A DNA stretch of 64,000 nucleotides, taken from assembly GCF_010015585.1 (NCBI RefSeq), contig NW_022985104.1, forward strand, positions 1 to 64,000. The letters run 5' to 3'. Position numbers and translations under genes: made by a program. The first letter of the stretch is position 1. Every line of letters begins with the position of its first letter. The notes beneath the pieces were generated by a model that searched no databases, had not been told where the DNA came from, and saw only the letters and a list, made by a program, of their open reading frames with translations. This DNA is from Eremomyces bilateralis CBS 781.70. Its lineage: Eukaryota; Ascomycota; Dothideomycetes; Eremomycetales; Eremomycetaceae. Positions 43,346 through 53,826 of the stretch are shown here, piece after piece.

Positions 43346-46029
43346 ATGGTTACATTCGAAAAGAGTTTCATCGGTGCTGGCGGCAATCGACACCCAGCAG
43401 CATCAGACTGGCACCAAGATTCGGGCTTACTTGCCTTTGGCTCAGGGAGAAATGTCGCCCTATGGTATCCAAAGGTACGACTGGAGGAGTGAACGCTCGA
43501 TTGCCGTAAACAGACCTTTCAACAAGATTGGGTTTTCGATGTTGAATCGATTTGCTAAGCTTAAGACATGCATTCCTCGGTGACGCTGGGACGAAGGGCG
43601 GTCTCATTACTTCCGACCTAGTAGCATGGACAGCTTGGTTTTGTTTGGAATGGATCATGCAGATATATTATTCCCCCGTCGAACTAGAGCTAACAGTTGA
43701 TCCATAGGATGAGAAGGCCCACGGCATCACGCAACTCTTGGTTGGCCATCAAGACGATGTGAATGTCGTTAAATTTTTCCCCGGAAGTTTTGGCAGGCGA
43801 CCAGTCATTATAAGCGGCTCCGTGGATAAGACCATACGGATATGGTGTCCGGAGTCTAAAGAATTTCATGAAAGCCCACATTTCGTGCAAGTGGACAAGA
43901 TCGAGAGCCACAGTGCTTCTGTCAATGCCATATGCTGTCTAAATGGCACCAATCTCGTTGTTTCTGGGTCCTCAGATGGCGAACTCAAAATCTGGAGCCT
44001 GGATATTTCCGAAAAGAATGTGGCTAGCCATAAGTGGAAGGAAAATATCTCACTTTGCAGGCCCAAGTTCATTCCTCTCGCTATTGCCGCAATACGCCTT
44101 AGCCCTAGCATCGACCTTATTGCGGTGGCAGGAACATTCAACAAGGTGTTGATATTCACTAGGCCCAAGGGTCTGGATGGATCGATGGGCATGTTCCGCC
44201 AGGTTGCTTCATTACCAGGTCACGAAGGGTGGATCAGATCACTGGACATTACCCAGGAAACACCGGAAGATGGCTCAGACTTCCTGCTTGCCTCAGCATC
44301 TCAGGATAAATATATCAGGCTTTGGAGGATACATCGAGGCGCAGACCTCCCCGCAGCGGCTGCGACGGACCCATCGTTGGGATCTTTCGGGCTCGCGCTT
44401 TCAAACAAAGCATATCGATTCAATAGCGGTGAAGAGACGCACTCCATCACTTTTGAAGCCCTTCTCGTCGGACACGAAGATTGGATCTACACTGCCCGAT
44501 GGATGAGGTTGAACGCCCACGGATATCGATTGCAGTTGCTCTCCGCCTCGGCAGACAATTCCCTTGCAGTATGGGAAAAGGACGATGTCTCGTTGATCTG
44601 GGTAGTCACATCACGACTGGGCGAAATCAGCGCTCAGAAGGGCTCGACGACTGCCACAGGTAGTACCGGAGGGTTCTGGTCCGGTCTCTGGTTCTATTCC
44701 GGAATCTTGGCGAGTGTCAGCGCGGCGGGGAGCTGGAGAGTGTGGGAATGGGACCCGTCCGTGGGAGATTATCTGCAGCAGATTGGTGTCGGGGGTCACA
44801 CGAAAGAAGTTCGAGGGATATCATGGTCGAAGGACGGCTCCTACCTTCTCTCGACGTCCGCCGATCAAACGACACGACTGTACGCAGAGTGGAAGCGAGA
44901 TGGTAGACGCTCGTGGCACGAGTTTGCGCGCCCTCAAATCCACGGATACGATCTCAATTGCATCGCCTCACTCAACCCTTCTCGGTTCATCTCCGGTGCG
45001 GATGAGAAACTGATGCGAGTTTTCGATGAACCAGCGTCGATTGCAACGCTACTCTCCGGATTATGCGAAATCGCGACGCCTGGTGCCGCTTCTCTGCCGG
45101 AGACGGCCACCATGCCAGTGCTTGGTCTGTCAAACAAGGCGGTGGATGCTGCTGATCCCGACTCCGAGGGAAATACTCAAACTTACAAAAGTGCATTGGA
45201 GGCCCTCACTCACCCGCCACTAGAGGACCAGCTTTCACGGCTAACACTGTTCCCTGAGATCGAGAAGCTCTACGGTCACGGCGCGGAAATCTCCGCGCTC
45301 GCGGCGTCTCAGTCTGGCAATCTGATTGCGTCCGCCTGCCGCGCTTCATCTGAGGAGCACGCGGTGATCCGAATGTATCGAAGCAGTGACTGGAGAGAAG
45401 TGAAGCCGCCGCTGCAGGGTCATAGTCACACTGTCCTTGGCCTCTCGTTTTCCGCTGACGATGAGTTCTTGCTCAGCGTCGGGCGCGACAGGACGTGGAT
45501 TCTGTGGCGGAAAGAGGAAGGGGATGATTACGTGCTATGGGCGAAGAACCCGTCGGCTCACACGAGAATGATCCTGTCATGCGCGTGGGTTCCGCCACGG
45601 TCGACTACAGACTCACGGCGGATTTTCGTGACTGCTGGAAGAGATAAAAAGATCAGAGCATGGGCGATTGAAACGGACGTGAACAAACCCAGTGATGACA
45701 AGACAAATGCGCGCGAGAGGGTGACGCTCTTCGCGACAGTAGATGCCGATGGGCCCATCACAGCCGTATCAGTTGCACCGAGCCCTGTTGATGGATCGTG
45801 GCTCGTCGTGTATGGCAACGAGAATGGGAGACTCAGTGGAGCTCTAATTTCAGTGGACGGATCAGTGTCGCCATGGGATGAGGGACATTCTCCAATTGTC
45901 TCAAGCGGTGAGATTCACGGTTTGGAATGGCGGGTGCCCCTTCAACAGTCGGATGAGAAATTAGGGAACGGAAGGACGTTGGCAGTGGCAGCGGATGACG
46001 GAGTGTTGGTTTATGATATGTGGTTATAA
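43346..46029 (+). CDS. ELP2: Elongator complex subunit 2, WD40 protein
   Basis: Two exons, 43346-43474 and 43708-46029, 2451 bases, 816 residues. N-terminus MVTFEKSFIGAGGNRHPAAS and the join NVALWYPK/DEKAHGITQLLVGHQDD fit Elp2 exactly. Many WD40 repeats form the two seven-bladed propellers, for example SGSVDKTIRIW, VSGSSDGELKIWSL, LASASQDKYIRLWRI, LSASADNSLAVWEK, LSTSADQTTRLYAEW, LSVGRDRTWILWRK and FVTAGRDKKIRAWAI. Elp2 is part of the Elp1-2-3 half of Elongator, which adds the carboxymethyl group to wobble U34 of tRNA. The first intron is long (233 bases) for this genome, with a GCTAAC branch site before CCATAG. Convergent with the HMG-box gene. Confidence 0.93.
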
Positions 46030-46546
46030 CGGAGTGCTATCGGTCAGAGAAGGGTTCTGATACGACCTTGGTTAACAAAGGATCTGAAGGAATTCAATGG
46101 CCCCCTTTCGTACCTCCGGGTTCTGGTTTAATTTATGGTACTATACTCCCTTGCTTAGTAGCCGACTTACCTTCGGAAACCATCCATCATGACTCAGTTA
46201 AGTGTGGTTTGGGAATCCAGGAAGCAAGCGGTGACGTTCACAAACTCCATCAAACCAGATTTTCAGAGGGTCCCAACGTGCTTTGTTGATTCTATCTGTG
46301 ATCGCCCTGGTGCGTTAAATTCATCAATCCTGTTTTCATAGCCAAAATCCAAGGTGCCTTTCATATCCCGAATCACGGTGTTCCTTTGATTCCACTGGAA
46401 AAGGGAGTTATATCGCTGACTGATCGAACATACCTGACGCCGACCACCCTTGAACAGCAGGGAGAATGTGGGACCTACCATTACGCCATCGGTCTCCAGA
46501 GTTACTAAAGTGAACCACGTTAACTTCCATAATGACTGGCGTTCTC
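46030..46546. other. 3' intergenic stretch
   Basis: Between the convergent ELP2 and HMG-box genes; no gene recognised. Confidence 0.5.
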
Positions 46547-49024
46547 TTATCCCGCTTCGTCGACTAAGCATCCATCCGTCTCGATCAAAAGGTTGCACAA
46601 CGTGTCCTTAGCAATCCGCAACAAATGATATTTATCCATCACAGATGGCATATCCGCCTCTTCCTTGGCCAGGCTACCTGCAACGATAGACTGTGCGGCT
46701 TCTTGATTGGCTGGAATCCAGGCCCATGGAGCAGTCTTACTCGCCGCGCTCACTTCTTCGAATAACGGCCGAACCGTGTTGAGGTACCTCGCTGTAAACC
46801 ATACGTTGGGCGTACATTGGGATAGGAAGTCCACACATGCTTGCGCACTCGACATGTCCGCGTGAAAGCCTTCGGCAGAGCGATGTAGCAGTCGTAGGGT
46901 TGCACAGTGGACGAGAACGGCGCAAGCAACGAATGTTTGATAGCTGTGAGAGATGTTACTGAGGTCACATCGGTTTCCATGGCGTCGAGAGCGCGGTGAT
47001 CAGGCCGGCACTTACACGATGATCCAAAATTGACTTCCCCCAGCAGTACGAGCTTGTTGGAGCAGGACGACCCGCGTCATTTGCTGAGCCGCAGACTCAC
47101 ACTCATCTCGTCCCAGGTATGCCTCGTCGAGGGTGCAGCCTGAGCAGGACCAGTCGCCAGAGCTCTCATATTCGGCAAGAGTATAGAGCAACTGATGATT
47201 GATGCCAATGAGCGTACTGAAATAGAACATGTGCATATTCAAGATCGACCTCCTCTGGATGAGAGAGTACAGTGCTTCGTTTCTATGGTCGAGGGATGCG
47301 AGGTGCACCGAACAAGGCAACTCATTATGCCAGGCAGCCAATCGTTGTTTTCGTGCCCTGAGGGTTGTGCCATAAACATCCGACGAAGAACCAGTAGGTC
47401 CTAGTCCCTCCATTTTCTCCGCGAGAATCAGCCCAATCTTACTAACTTCCTCCTGTAGGATTTGTTCAATGAAACAACTTGACGATGTCCAGTGGCAAGC
47501 GAAGTGTAGATCCGACTCGAGGACATTCGACTTCCGCCCGAGAGCCAGGCCCTGCCAAGTCTCAATGAAGACTGCTGTACGGAAGACGGATCGCCAGTAG
47601 TGTGCTTCGTTGTTCGGGATACTGTTTGGGGTGTTGTGATTGAAGTCTGCTCGGGGGGAAATCTGAAGTCGGCCGATTTGTAAGGCAGTATTTGAGAACT
47701 GTGTGGCGGTGAGGGGGGATTCCATAGTACAGTACAATGAAAGACAGAGGAAGAGCCGCATATGATGCAAATCCGACATGCCCTCACTCTGAGTCAACTG
47801 TTTGAGGCATGAATAGAAAGCCGATTGTCGAAAATGAGCGTCCGTTAGGGAGTAGTCAAAGCAGCTGCCGACAGCAATGATCACAAGCATGTTTATCAGC
47901 AGGAACTTATCCATTGCAGGATTCTTGTAGTCCTGTGCCCAGCTAAGCATGGCGGCAATCTCCTCACGAGCGTATATTGGAAACATGGCTCCAGTGCCAC
48001 CCATGAAAGCTGTAATGACTTGCGATGTCAGGGGTTTCTGGGGAAGATTGACACTATCCAAGTACTCAATACCTTCCGGGGCCATTTCGAGCAATCCCCT
48101 GGCCGCGTCCATTGCGGGAGCAATCGTGAACCTGTAATTCGGATCGAACATATATAACGTCGGTGAAGTCGGTGCGGATATCAAGAACAAGTCGGATCGA
48201 CGTGAAGACTCGTCTCCGGAGCCACTCAGGGGCGACTCTAAGGTGGTATCCAAGATGCCAGGGCCTATTGATTCGGATTCTCCACCACCATCCATGGACG
48301 TATCAAGAGGTTGACGCCCGCCCTTTCTTTGCTCTGTGCTACAGCGCTTTTCCGAGCTTCCTGTCAGGGAGGATTGCTCACTGCAAAAGGCTTTCAGGTA
48401 CTCATGATATCGAGCATATCCCTTCGTTTTCTTGTACTCACCGAGTCGGGCTCGGTATAGAATCATCGCGGCAGCGGCTTTGTCTTCTCGCTCCCCCCTT
48501 CCTTCGCGCCCGAGATCTCGCCACAAGTTTCCAACATACTTTGCCACTTCTACGAATGACAACCCACTGATGTCGTGGGTTGAGCGAATGTGGTCCGAGA
48601 ACTCGACGTAACCAGTTTTCGGCCTGACTGGGGCATTCGGATCTGGTTTAGGGTGGCGACGATATCTCCTTTTGATCGATTTCTGATGGTTAGGACGATC
48701 GGGGTCCACCAGGGGTTTACCCCGCGATTCTAACGATACTCTTCTCTTCGACGAGTCTAGAAGGGCATCGGGCGACGCTGGCTGTGTCTCCGGCACATCT
48801 GGTGGATTGCTGGTGAACTCTCGCTGCAGCTTCCTTCGACGGCTCAACTCCGATTGAAGCCGTTCGAGATCGGTTTCGCCGATTTGAAGTACGGAAGACC
48901 AAGTGTCGAAACCACACTTAGCCAGCACTCCTTCGTATTGAGCAAGATTAGACGAGGCAAGCTTCGCACTCAACTCCGCACACGGTTGGTCCTCCAGGGA
49001 TGGCTCTATGGCAGCTGTGGACAT
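46547..49024 (-). CDS. SAM-HMG box protein with fungal transcription-factor region
   Basis: Two exons (47016-49024, 46547-46943), 2406 bases, 801 residues. Order: SAM-like domain at about 17-70 (SNLAQYEGVLAKCGFDTWSS, DLERLQ, RRRKLQREF), basic region, HMG box at about 125-205 (PDPNAPVRPKTGYVEFSDHI, FVEVAKYVGNLWRDLG, RLGEYKKTKGYARYHEYL), then a middle homology region as in fungal Zn2Cys6 factors (YFSTLIGINHQLLYTLAEYE, and AWHNELPCSV). DNA binding would be through the HMG box in place of the zinc cluster. The 72-base intron joins WIIV to YQTFVACAVLVHCATLRLLH; without it the protein would lack its last 132 residues. Likely a nuclear transcriptional regulator; target genes unknown. Confidence 0.82.
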
Positions 49025-49130
49025 GGTCAGAAAACGGGTAACAGAAGTCGAGGAGGCGAAGGAGGGAAAGGCGAATTATCCAGACGAATTACGTATTAAT
49101 ACTCGGACTGATCTCCTTTTCTCGATTTGG

Positions 49131-49137
49131 CCAATCA
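49131..49137 (+). promoter_or_regulatory. CCAATCA box
   Basis: CCAATCA, the fungal CCAAT-binding complex target, about 107 bases upstream of the HMG-box gene start (which reads on the other strand). Confidence 0.35.
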
Positions 49138-49703
49138 GACCGAAGGGGAGTCCGGAACCAATTCCTGGCCAGTGAGCTTGGGGAACCATCCGGAGATGAT
49201 TCCCCAATTATAGATAGCTGTCCAGGTACAAAATTTGCAAAATAATGCTGCGATGCTGGACAGATAGGGATACAGTTGTCCTACCGTGTGGAAATCCTGG
49301 CACGGTGTGTGCTTGCCCACCTGGTGACGTCACGATGATCCATGGCGGTCTGCATAAAGAACCGAGACGTTACGAATTGCTTAGGCAAGCCAGGTCCAGT
49401 CAGATACGGCTATCGGGACCCTAATGGATGTAATTACGGAAAGCCTGCCGAGGTGGGCACAACCACAGTGCAGACAGTGCGCAGCACCTCCAGACTGGCA
49501 TGCAGTGCTAGGCACGGGGAGGCAGCCACTTGTACGGAGTGTCAGCCAAAATATGACATGGGTATTGATTTTTGAGCAAAAGTCCTGCATCACCCACCCA
49601 CAGTCCACACCCAACTTAACTAGTAAAATACGGTGATTTCACGACGTGAAGCTCTAATTACGTGTATATAGCGATTTCATGATGTTTTACGTGATCTATC
49701 TAC
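49138..49703. other. intergenic stretch
   Basis: No gene recognised; the right part must include the left end of the mariner element, which I could not fix. Confidence 0.4.
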
Positions 49704-50942
49704 CTAATACTTCGTATGCCCACCTTCCACGTCGATCACCGCCTGGATCCTGTGTGGCATAGACTCCACCAGCTTGGTCAAAAGCTCTGGATTCGCGATC
49801 TGATCATACCGTTCGTGCGCCCATTCGACGACCTCCCGTCTCTGGACTCGTGAAGGGCCCGTACGGAGACAGAATTGGCGTGTGAAATCCGCCTTGGCGG
49901 GACTCCAGATATTCTCAGAGTAATTCAGATCCGGCGAAGCAGGCGAATGAGCCACCGTATTGATGCCGTTACGGATCCTCCATTTAGTAGCGAACTTCAT
50001 ATGCCCAGAAGCGTTATCCTCAAGCAAAGCGACCTCCCCATATCGCTCCATCATCTCCACGTAAAAGGGCCAAAGGTGAGGCTCTAGGATCTCCGTAACG
50101 TAGCTCGCGGAGTCCATTTTCACGCCTGGGGGGATCTCAATCAACGGTGTATGGTGCTCGCCGCAGAAGGCGCCCGAAAAGGAGACGCCCTCACGACCAC
50201 TAAAGTGCTCGTCGTGCACGCAATCAGGGTGATACTCCTCTCCAGGGCGACGGAGCACCCGTTCATTTATGACCGCTGGATTAGTATCGATATGGAACTC
50301 GTCGCACGCGATGACACGCTCCCACTCGTTGAATCCCCAATGCCGTTTACCTTGCGCCATCGCGTGCCTGACCTCCTTCGCTCGTGGCGTTAACGCGGGC
50401 TTTTTCTGGGGTCGACAAGATTTGAATCCAAGCTCTTTCGACGCCTGCGCGAACCGCCATTCGGTCCAGCGCCCTGGCGTATCATTTTCCTGGTTCAAAA
50501 GGTCCGCGAGCTGTTCGTAATTCATTCGCTTTGTGTCCCGATTCCTCATAATCAGGGACTCAGCGGAATTGCGCTCCGTTTCGGTGAAATCTGTGGTGGA
50601 GGGCCGCCCAGATCGTTTTCGCTTACACCCTGCGTCTGCTCCGCCGTACTCATAATTAGCACGGATACGGGAGATTGTAGACTGATTGATGCCCAGGGCC
50701 CGTGCAAGATCCCTCTGCGAAATATTGGTTATTTCGGATAAGGTAAGAACCACAGTACGCTGGTAATGCGTAAGATCTCCAGATTGTTCTCCCACTATAT
50801 CCGGAAATTCAGCCCATTTGATAAAGGGGCTGTTCGGGTTGACGTGGAGATGACCAATTGGTTCTTGCGGCATACGCGCAGCCATATTATTCGAGACAAG
50901 CGCTGAGGCGAGTAATTCAATTCGAAAGACTTTTAAATTCAT
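49704..50942 (-). CDS. Tc1/mariner-type transposase, open frame
   Basis: 412 uninterrupted residues. N-terminal helix-turn-helix (ISQRDLARALGINQSTISRI), a second DNA-binding part with NYEQLADLLNQ, and a DDE domain: first Asp in VIACDEFHID, second in VALLEDNASGH, Glu in SPDLNYSENIW, with 33 residues between the last two. PDLNYSENIW is the PDLNPIE box with changes. The end IQAVIDVEGGHTKY resembles other fungal family members. The frame is whole and the catalytic residues are present, so this copy may be young. Terminal inverted repeats were looked for on both sides but not settled. Confidence 0.85.
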   Translation of the reverse strand: MNLKVFRIELLASALVSNNMAARMPQEPIGHLHVNPNSPFIKWAEFPDIVGEQSGDLTHYQRTVVLTLSEITNISQRDLARALGINQSTISRIRANYEYGGADAGCKRKRSGRPSTTDFTETERNSAESLIMRNRDTKRMNYEQLADLLNQENDTPGRWTEWRFAQASKELGFKSCRPQKKPALTPRAKEVRHAMAQGKRHWGFNEWERVIACDEFHIDTNPAVINERVLRRPGEEYHPDCVHDEHFSGREGVSFSGAFCGEHHTPLIEIPPGVKMDSASYVTEILEPHLWPFYVEMMERYGEVALLEDNASGHMKFATKWRIRNGINTVAHSPASPDLNYSENIWSPAKADFTRQFCLRTGPSRVQRREVVEWAHERYDQIANPELLTKLVESMPHRIQAVIDVEGGHTKY

Positions 50943-51052
50943 AGAAAACAGTAACTAACTAACTAGTTATCAAGGGTCAGCGCCACGGGTTGTGGCGTGC
51001 CAAGGCGCATGATAACCCAGCCTTTGCGCAACCAACCGCCGAGCCAACCCCC
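50943..51052. other. flank between mariner and inverted repeat
   Basis: Contains CTAACTAACTAGTT-type bases at 50953-50966 (seen also in the palindrome at 4908-4933) and no gene. Confidence 0.4.
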
Positions 51053-51242
51053 ACCACCCATTTTAGGCACCACGTACCACCCGTTTTAGGCACTCTTTGC
51101 CGCCTATACGGCCCCCGACCGCTTCTGCCCCGCCACGACGGGCGGCTAACCCAAAATCGGGGATAGGCGGTAACCAAAACGGGTAGTACGGGGTGCCCAA
51201 GGCGGGTGGTTCTGGGTGCCCAAAATGGGTGGTAGAGTGCCC
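51053..51242. repeat. inverted repeat built from 23-base units
   Basis: Two units of about 23 bases (ACCACCCATTTTAGGCACC...) stand in direct order at 51053-51098. Three reverse-complement units of the same consensus stand at 51172-51242. The inner ends carry GCCGCCTAT and its complement ATAGGCGG. The whole forms an imperfect hairpin with a GC-rich centre of about 60 bases. It may be a MITE-like element or the subterminal repeats of a larger DNA transposon. Confidence 0.75.
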
Positions 51243-51664
51243 GCGCCATAGGGAGTCAATCAAAATAAGTCACGTGCTACATGATCATTTCGCAATGGAC
51301 CAATCAGAGTGCAGGATTCGTGACGGGGGGGGCGCTTTGAGCACATCTGGGGGTGGCTTCTTCCAGCATTTCCCTAATTATAAATATAGATTCCAAACCC
51401 TCATATCATACGCTTTTCGTCACACCGTTACATTCATGCATCCAGTCATCCCATTCCATACTCTCCTATGGCAGCTTTTTGAGCCTACCCTTCGTTGGAT
51501 TCGTTACTTCTTCAAATATTCTCTGCTCCCTAACTGCTCCGAACCGCCTCTATAATTCCGCGTAGTGTATAATATACGTCAACTGGGTGTCCTGTTTTGT
51601 CCATCGGACCTTTGATTACAATGGCCTGGTACCTTATCCGTGCGACAAGTATAAGGAAGTGGTT
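51243..51664. other. 3' intergenic stretch
   Basis: No gene recognised. Confidence 0.5.
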
Positions 51665-53826
51665 TCAAAGAATCGTTAATGCGTTCCATCTCGAGATGAG
51701 ATTCCCTAGCTGACCAGACAACTCATTGTTATTATTCGGACCGCCGGCCAAGCGCCCCCGTACCTCCTGGAACTGCGGCAAGAACAAGCTGAGTGGCACA
51801 TCTTTTACTGTTTCGCCTGGTGCATCAAGATTCTGGAAATATGGTCTTGAAGAGTCCGGGACGTTCTGCTTTAGCGTCCATACCAACGCGTAGATGCCTC
51901 GGAGCATGGTCCCGATGACAGGGAAGGTCGGCAGATTGACAGACAGCATATTACATGCCTGAGTGAATGGCCCGTGGGTTCTTTCGTCATTGAGCCAAGG
52001 TGTGAGATGGAGAGCGGCGTTGTACGGGGCAGAGAAGAAAGCGCAAGCATAGTGCTCCGGCGACCAGATTTTGATACATTTTTCGGCGCCTTCAATGCTA
52101 GAGATGGCATGTATGATGCACAGGTCTTTAATGGTCGAGCCTCCATCAAGGTCTTCGAACCAGGTATTGGAGGGCAATGGTCGTAATATGGACACTGCAA
52201 CTTCGTTGATTTGGGAGCTAATTGGTGTCAGTCTGAAATCCTCGAAACCTCGTCGACTCATGAAACTTACTGCAAGGCCACAGTGTGTGGCGTAACATGC
52301 TCTGTGATTTTGTACATTTTTGGGATGGTGCCCTTCCATTCCATCAGCTTCCTGTACAATTCATTCCGTTTGGAAATATCCTCGTCACTCCCCGAGTCGT
52401 AGTCCCTTGTTTCGTTAAATTTCATGATCTTGAACTGAGATGCGCAGAGATCGTAGGCGGAATCGGCGATTCCTGGTGTTTGTGGAGGCTGTGGCGACTC
52501 TTTTCCGAACTTGTGCCCGAATAGGTCAATGTGGTCTCCAGCTTCGAGACTGCTAGTCTCGAATTTGGATAGTGGTGGTCGTGGAATACCGGGGGGTGGA
52601 AGAATTGGGGGTTGTAAGAATCCATATGAGATCATACTGCCAAAGCATTAATAGTGCACTTCCGGAAGAGAGTTGAGGTAGATACGTACGTGTCAAGAAG
52701 ATGAAGTCCCCACAAGGCTTTTGAGATGATTCTCCGTCCAACCATCTCGGCCTCGGTGTCACCGAGTGATCGGAACCGCTCTTCAAGCTTGAGCCGTTTG
52801 AGCATGTCGAATGCCATGTACCTGTATACTGACCCGAGTCGATCTCTCCCCGTGTACATTGCATACACCAAAAGGACAGCGAGCCCCAGGACGGTAGATA
52901 GACACTCACTTCCATCTTCCATGTCTAGCAGCTTCTTTGCCTCGTCAAAGAATGCCTCTCGGGTATCTTTTCCGGTGATACATTCCGCGAGTTTCGAATG
53001 TGGAGAGGAGAACTGTGAAGGCGAGTGAGTAAAGCAGTTCAAAGCATATGCCAGGAGACATACACTTCTCTCTGCGCATATGGCATTGACTAGCAATGGT
53101 GAGCAGACAATTGCGTTCTGGGGATCGCCTTCTCGCATCTCCTTCAAAAAGGTTTCCTTATCGACGAAAGAGTAAAGCAAGTTGTGATCCCAGCAGAAAA
53201 AGTCGGATATCAAACTGGATACGAGACCATCCTCGGTCACCATCGTCCAAGGGTGAGCCGGCACTTTCAGGTGGCTACTTCGCAACGCGTCGCGCTCCAC
53301 AGTCTCCAACCGCTGCGTTTGTTCATTCGTTTCTGCGCCAACAGAATTTGGCAGCAGGTAATTCGCCTGCTTCACCATATGGAGGACCTTGATCGCATCC
53401 GGGGTGGTCCTGATGCGTTTGAGGATGTCGGATGCATCTCGTTCCGTCTGTTCGCGGAGAGTACGGTAGAGCTCTTGGAACTGTTCCACTTCCAGTTCCA
53501 GCTTGCCATACTTCCGCTTCAGCGAGGAGTAACGACTTGACTCGCCTACTTCAACATCGTAGTGGCATGATATACCGGTCTCAACGCAGCTAGTGCAAGA
53601 TGGCCGATCTCCACTACACTGCGCCTGTTAGCACACTTGCATCGACTCCGAACCAGAGCCAGTCATGGATACTTGCCTTTGCCTTTTTCTGCTGGCAAGT
53701 GCGGCAGGCAACTTTCACAATGCTCCGCCGACGGTTCGATTGTCGGCTCGAATTGGCGGGAGAGGTAGATGTCGCTGTCGGAGTTGCTCCCGTAGCGGGA
53801 GCCAGAGGCCTGAATTGCCGGTCCAT
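51665..53826 (-). CDS. Zn2Cys6 transcription factor, frame break in zinc cluster
   Basis: Exons: 53677-53826, 53064-53620, 52690-53012, 52271-52636, 51665-52232. Zinc cluster: ACRTCQQKKAK joined to CSGDRPSCTSCVE and then TGISCHYDVEVG, six Cys with the family spacing. A coiled-coil-like linker (LKRKYGKLELEVEQFQELYR) and the fungal regulatory domain follow (SDFFCWDHNLLYSFVDKETF; YRYMAFDMLKRLKLEERFRS). Intron 1 (53621-53676) needs a GC donor, AG/GCAAGT, to keep the frame. Intron 53013-53063 is in-frame and could be missed; intron 52233-52270 is only 38 bases. The join between SCVE and TGISC needs two bases fewer than are present (GAGAGACC at about 53578-53585), so as written the frame breaks between the fifth and sixth Cys. 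Recent pseudogene or sequence error. Expected role: nuclear DNA-binding regulator. Confidence 0.75.

Noticed and set aside
49604-51300. Defined terminal inverted repeats of the mariner element
   Set aside because: AACTAGT occurs on both sides (about 49618 and 50960) but the match does not extend further, so no boundary is claimed.
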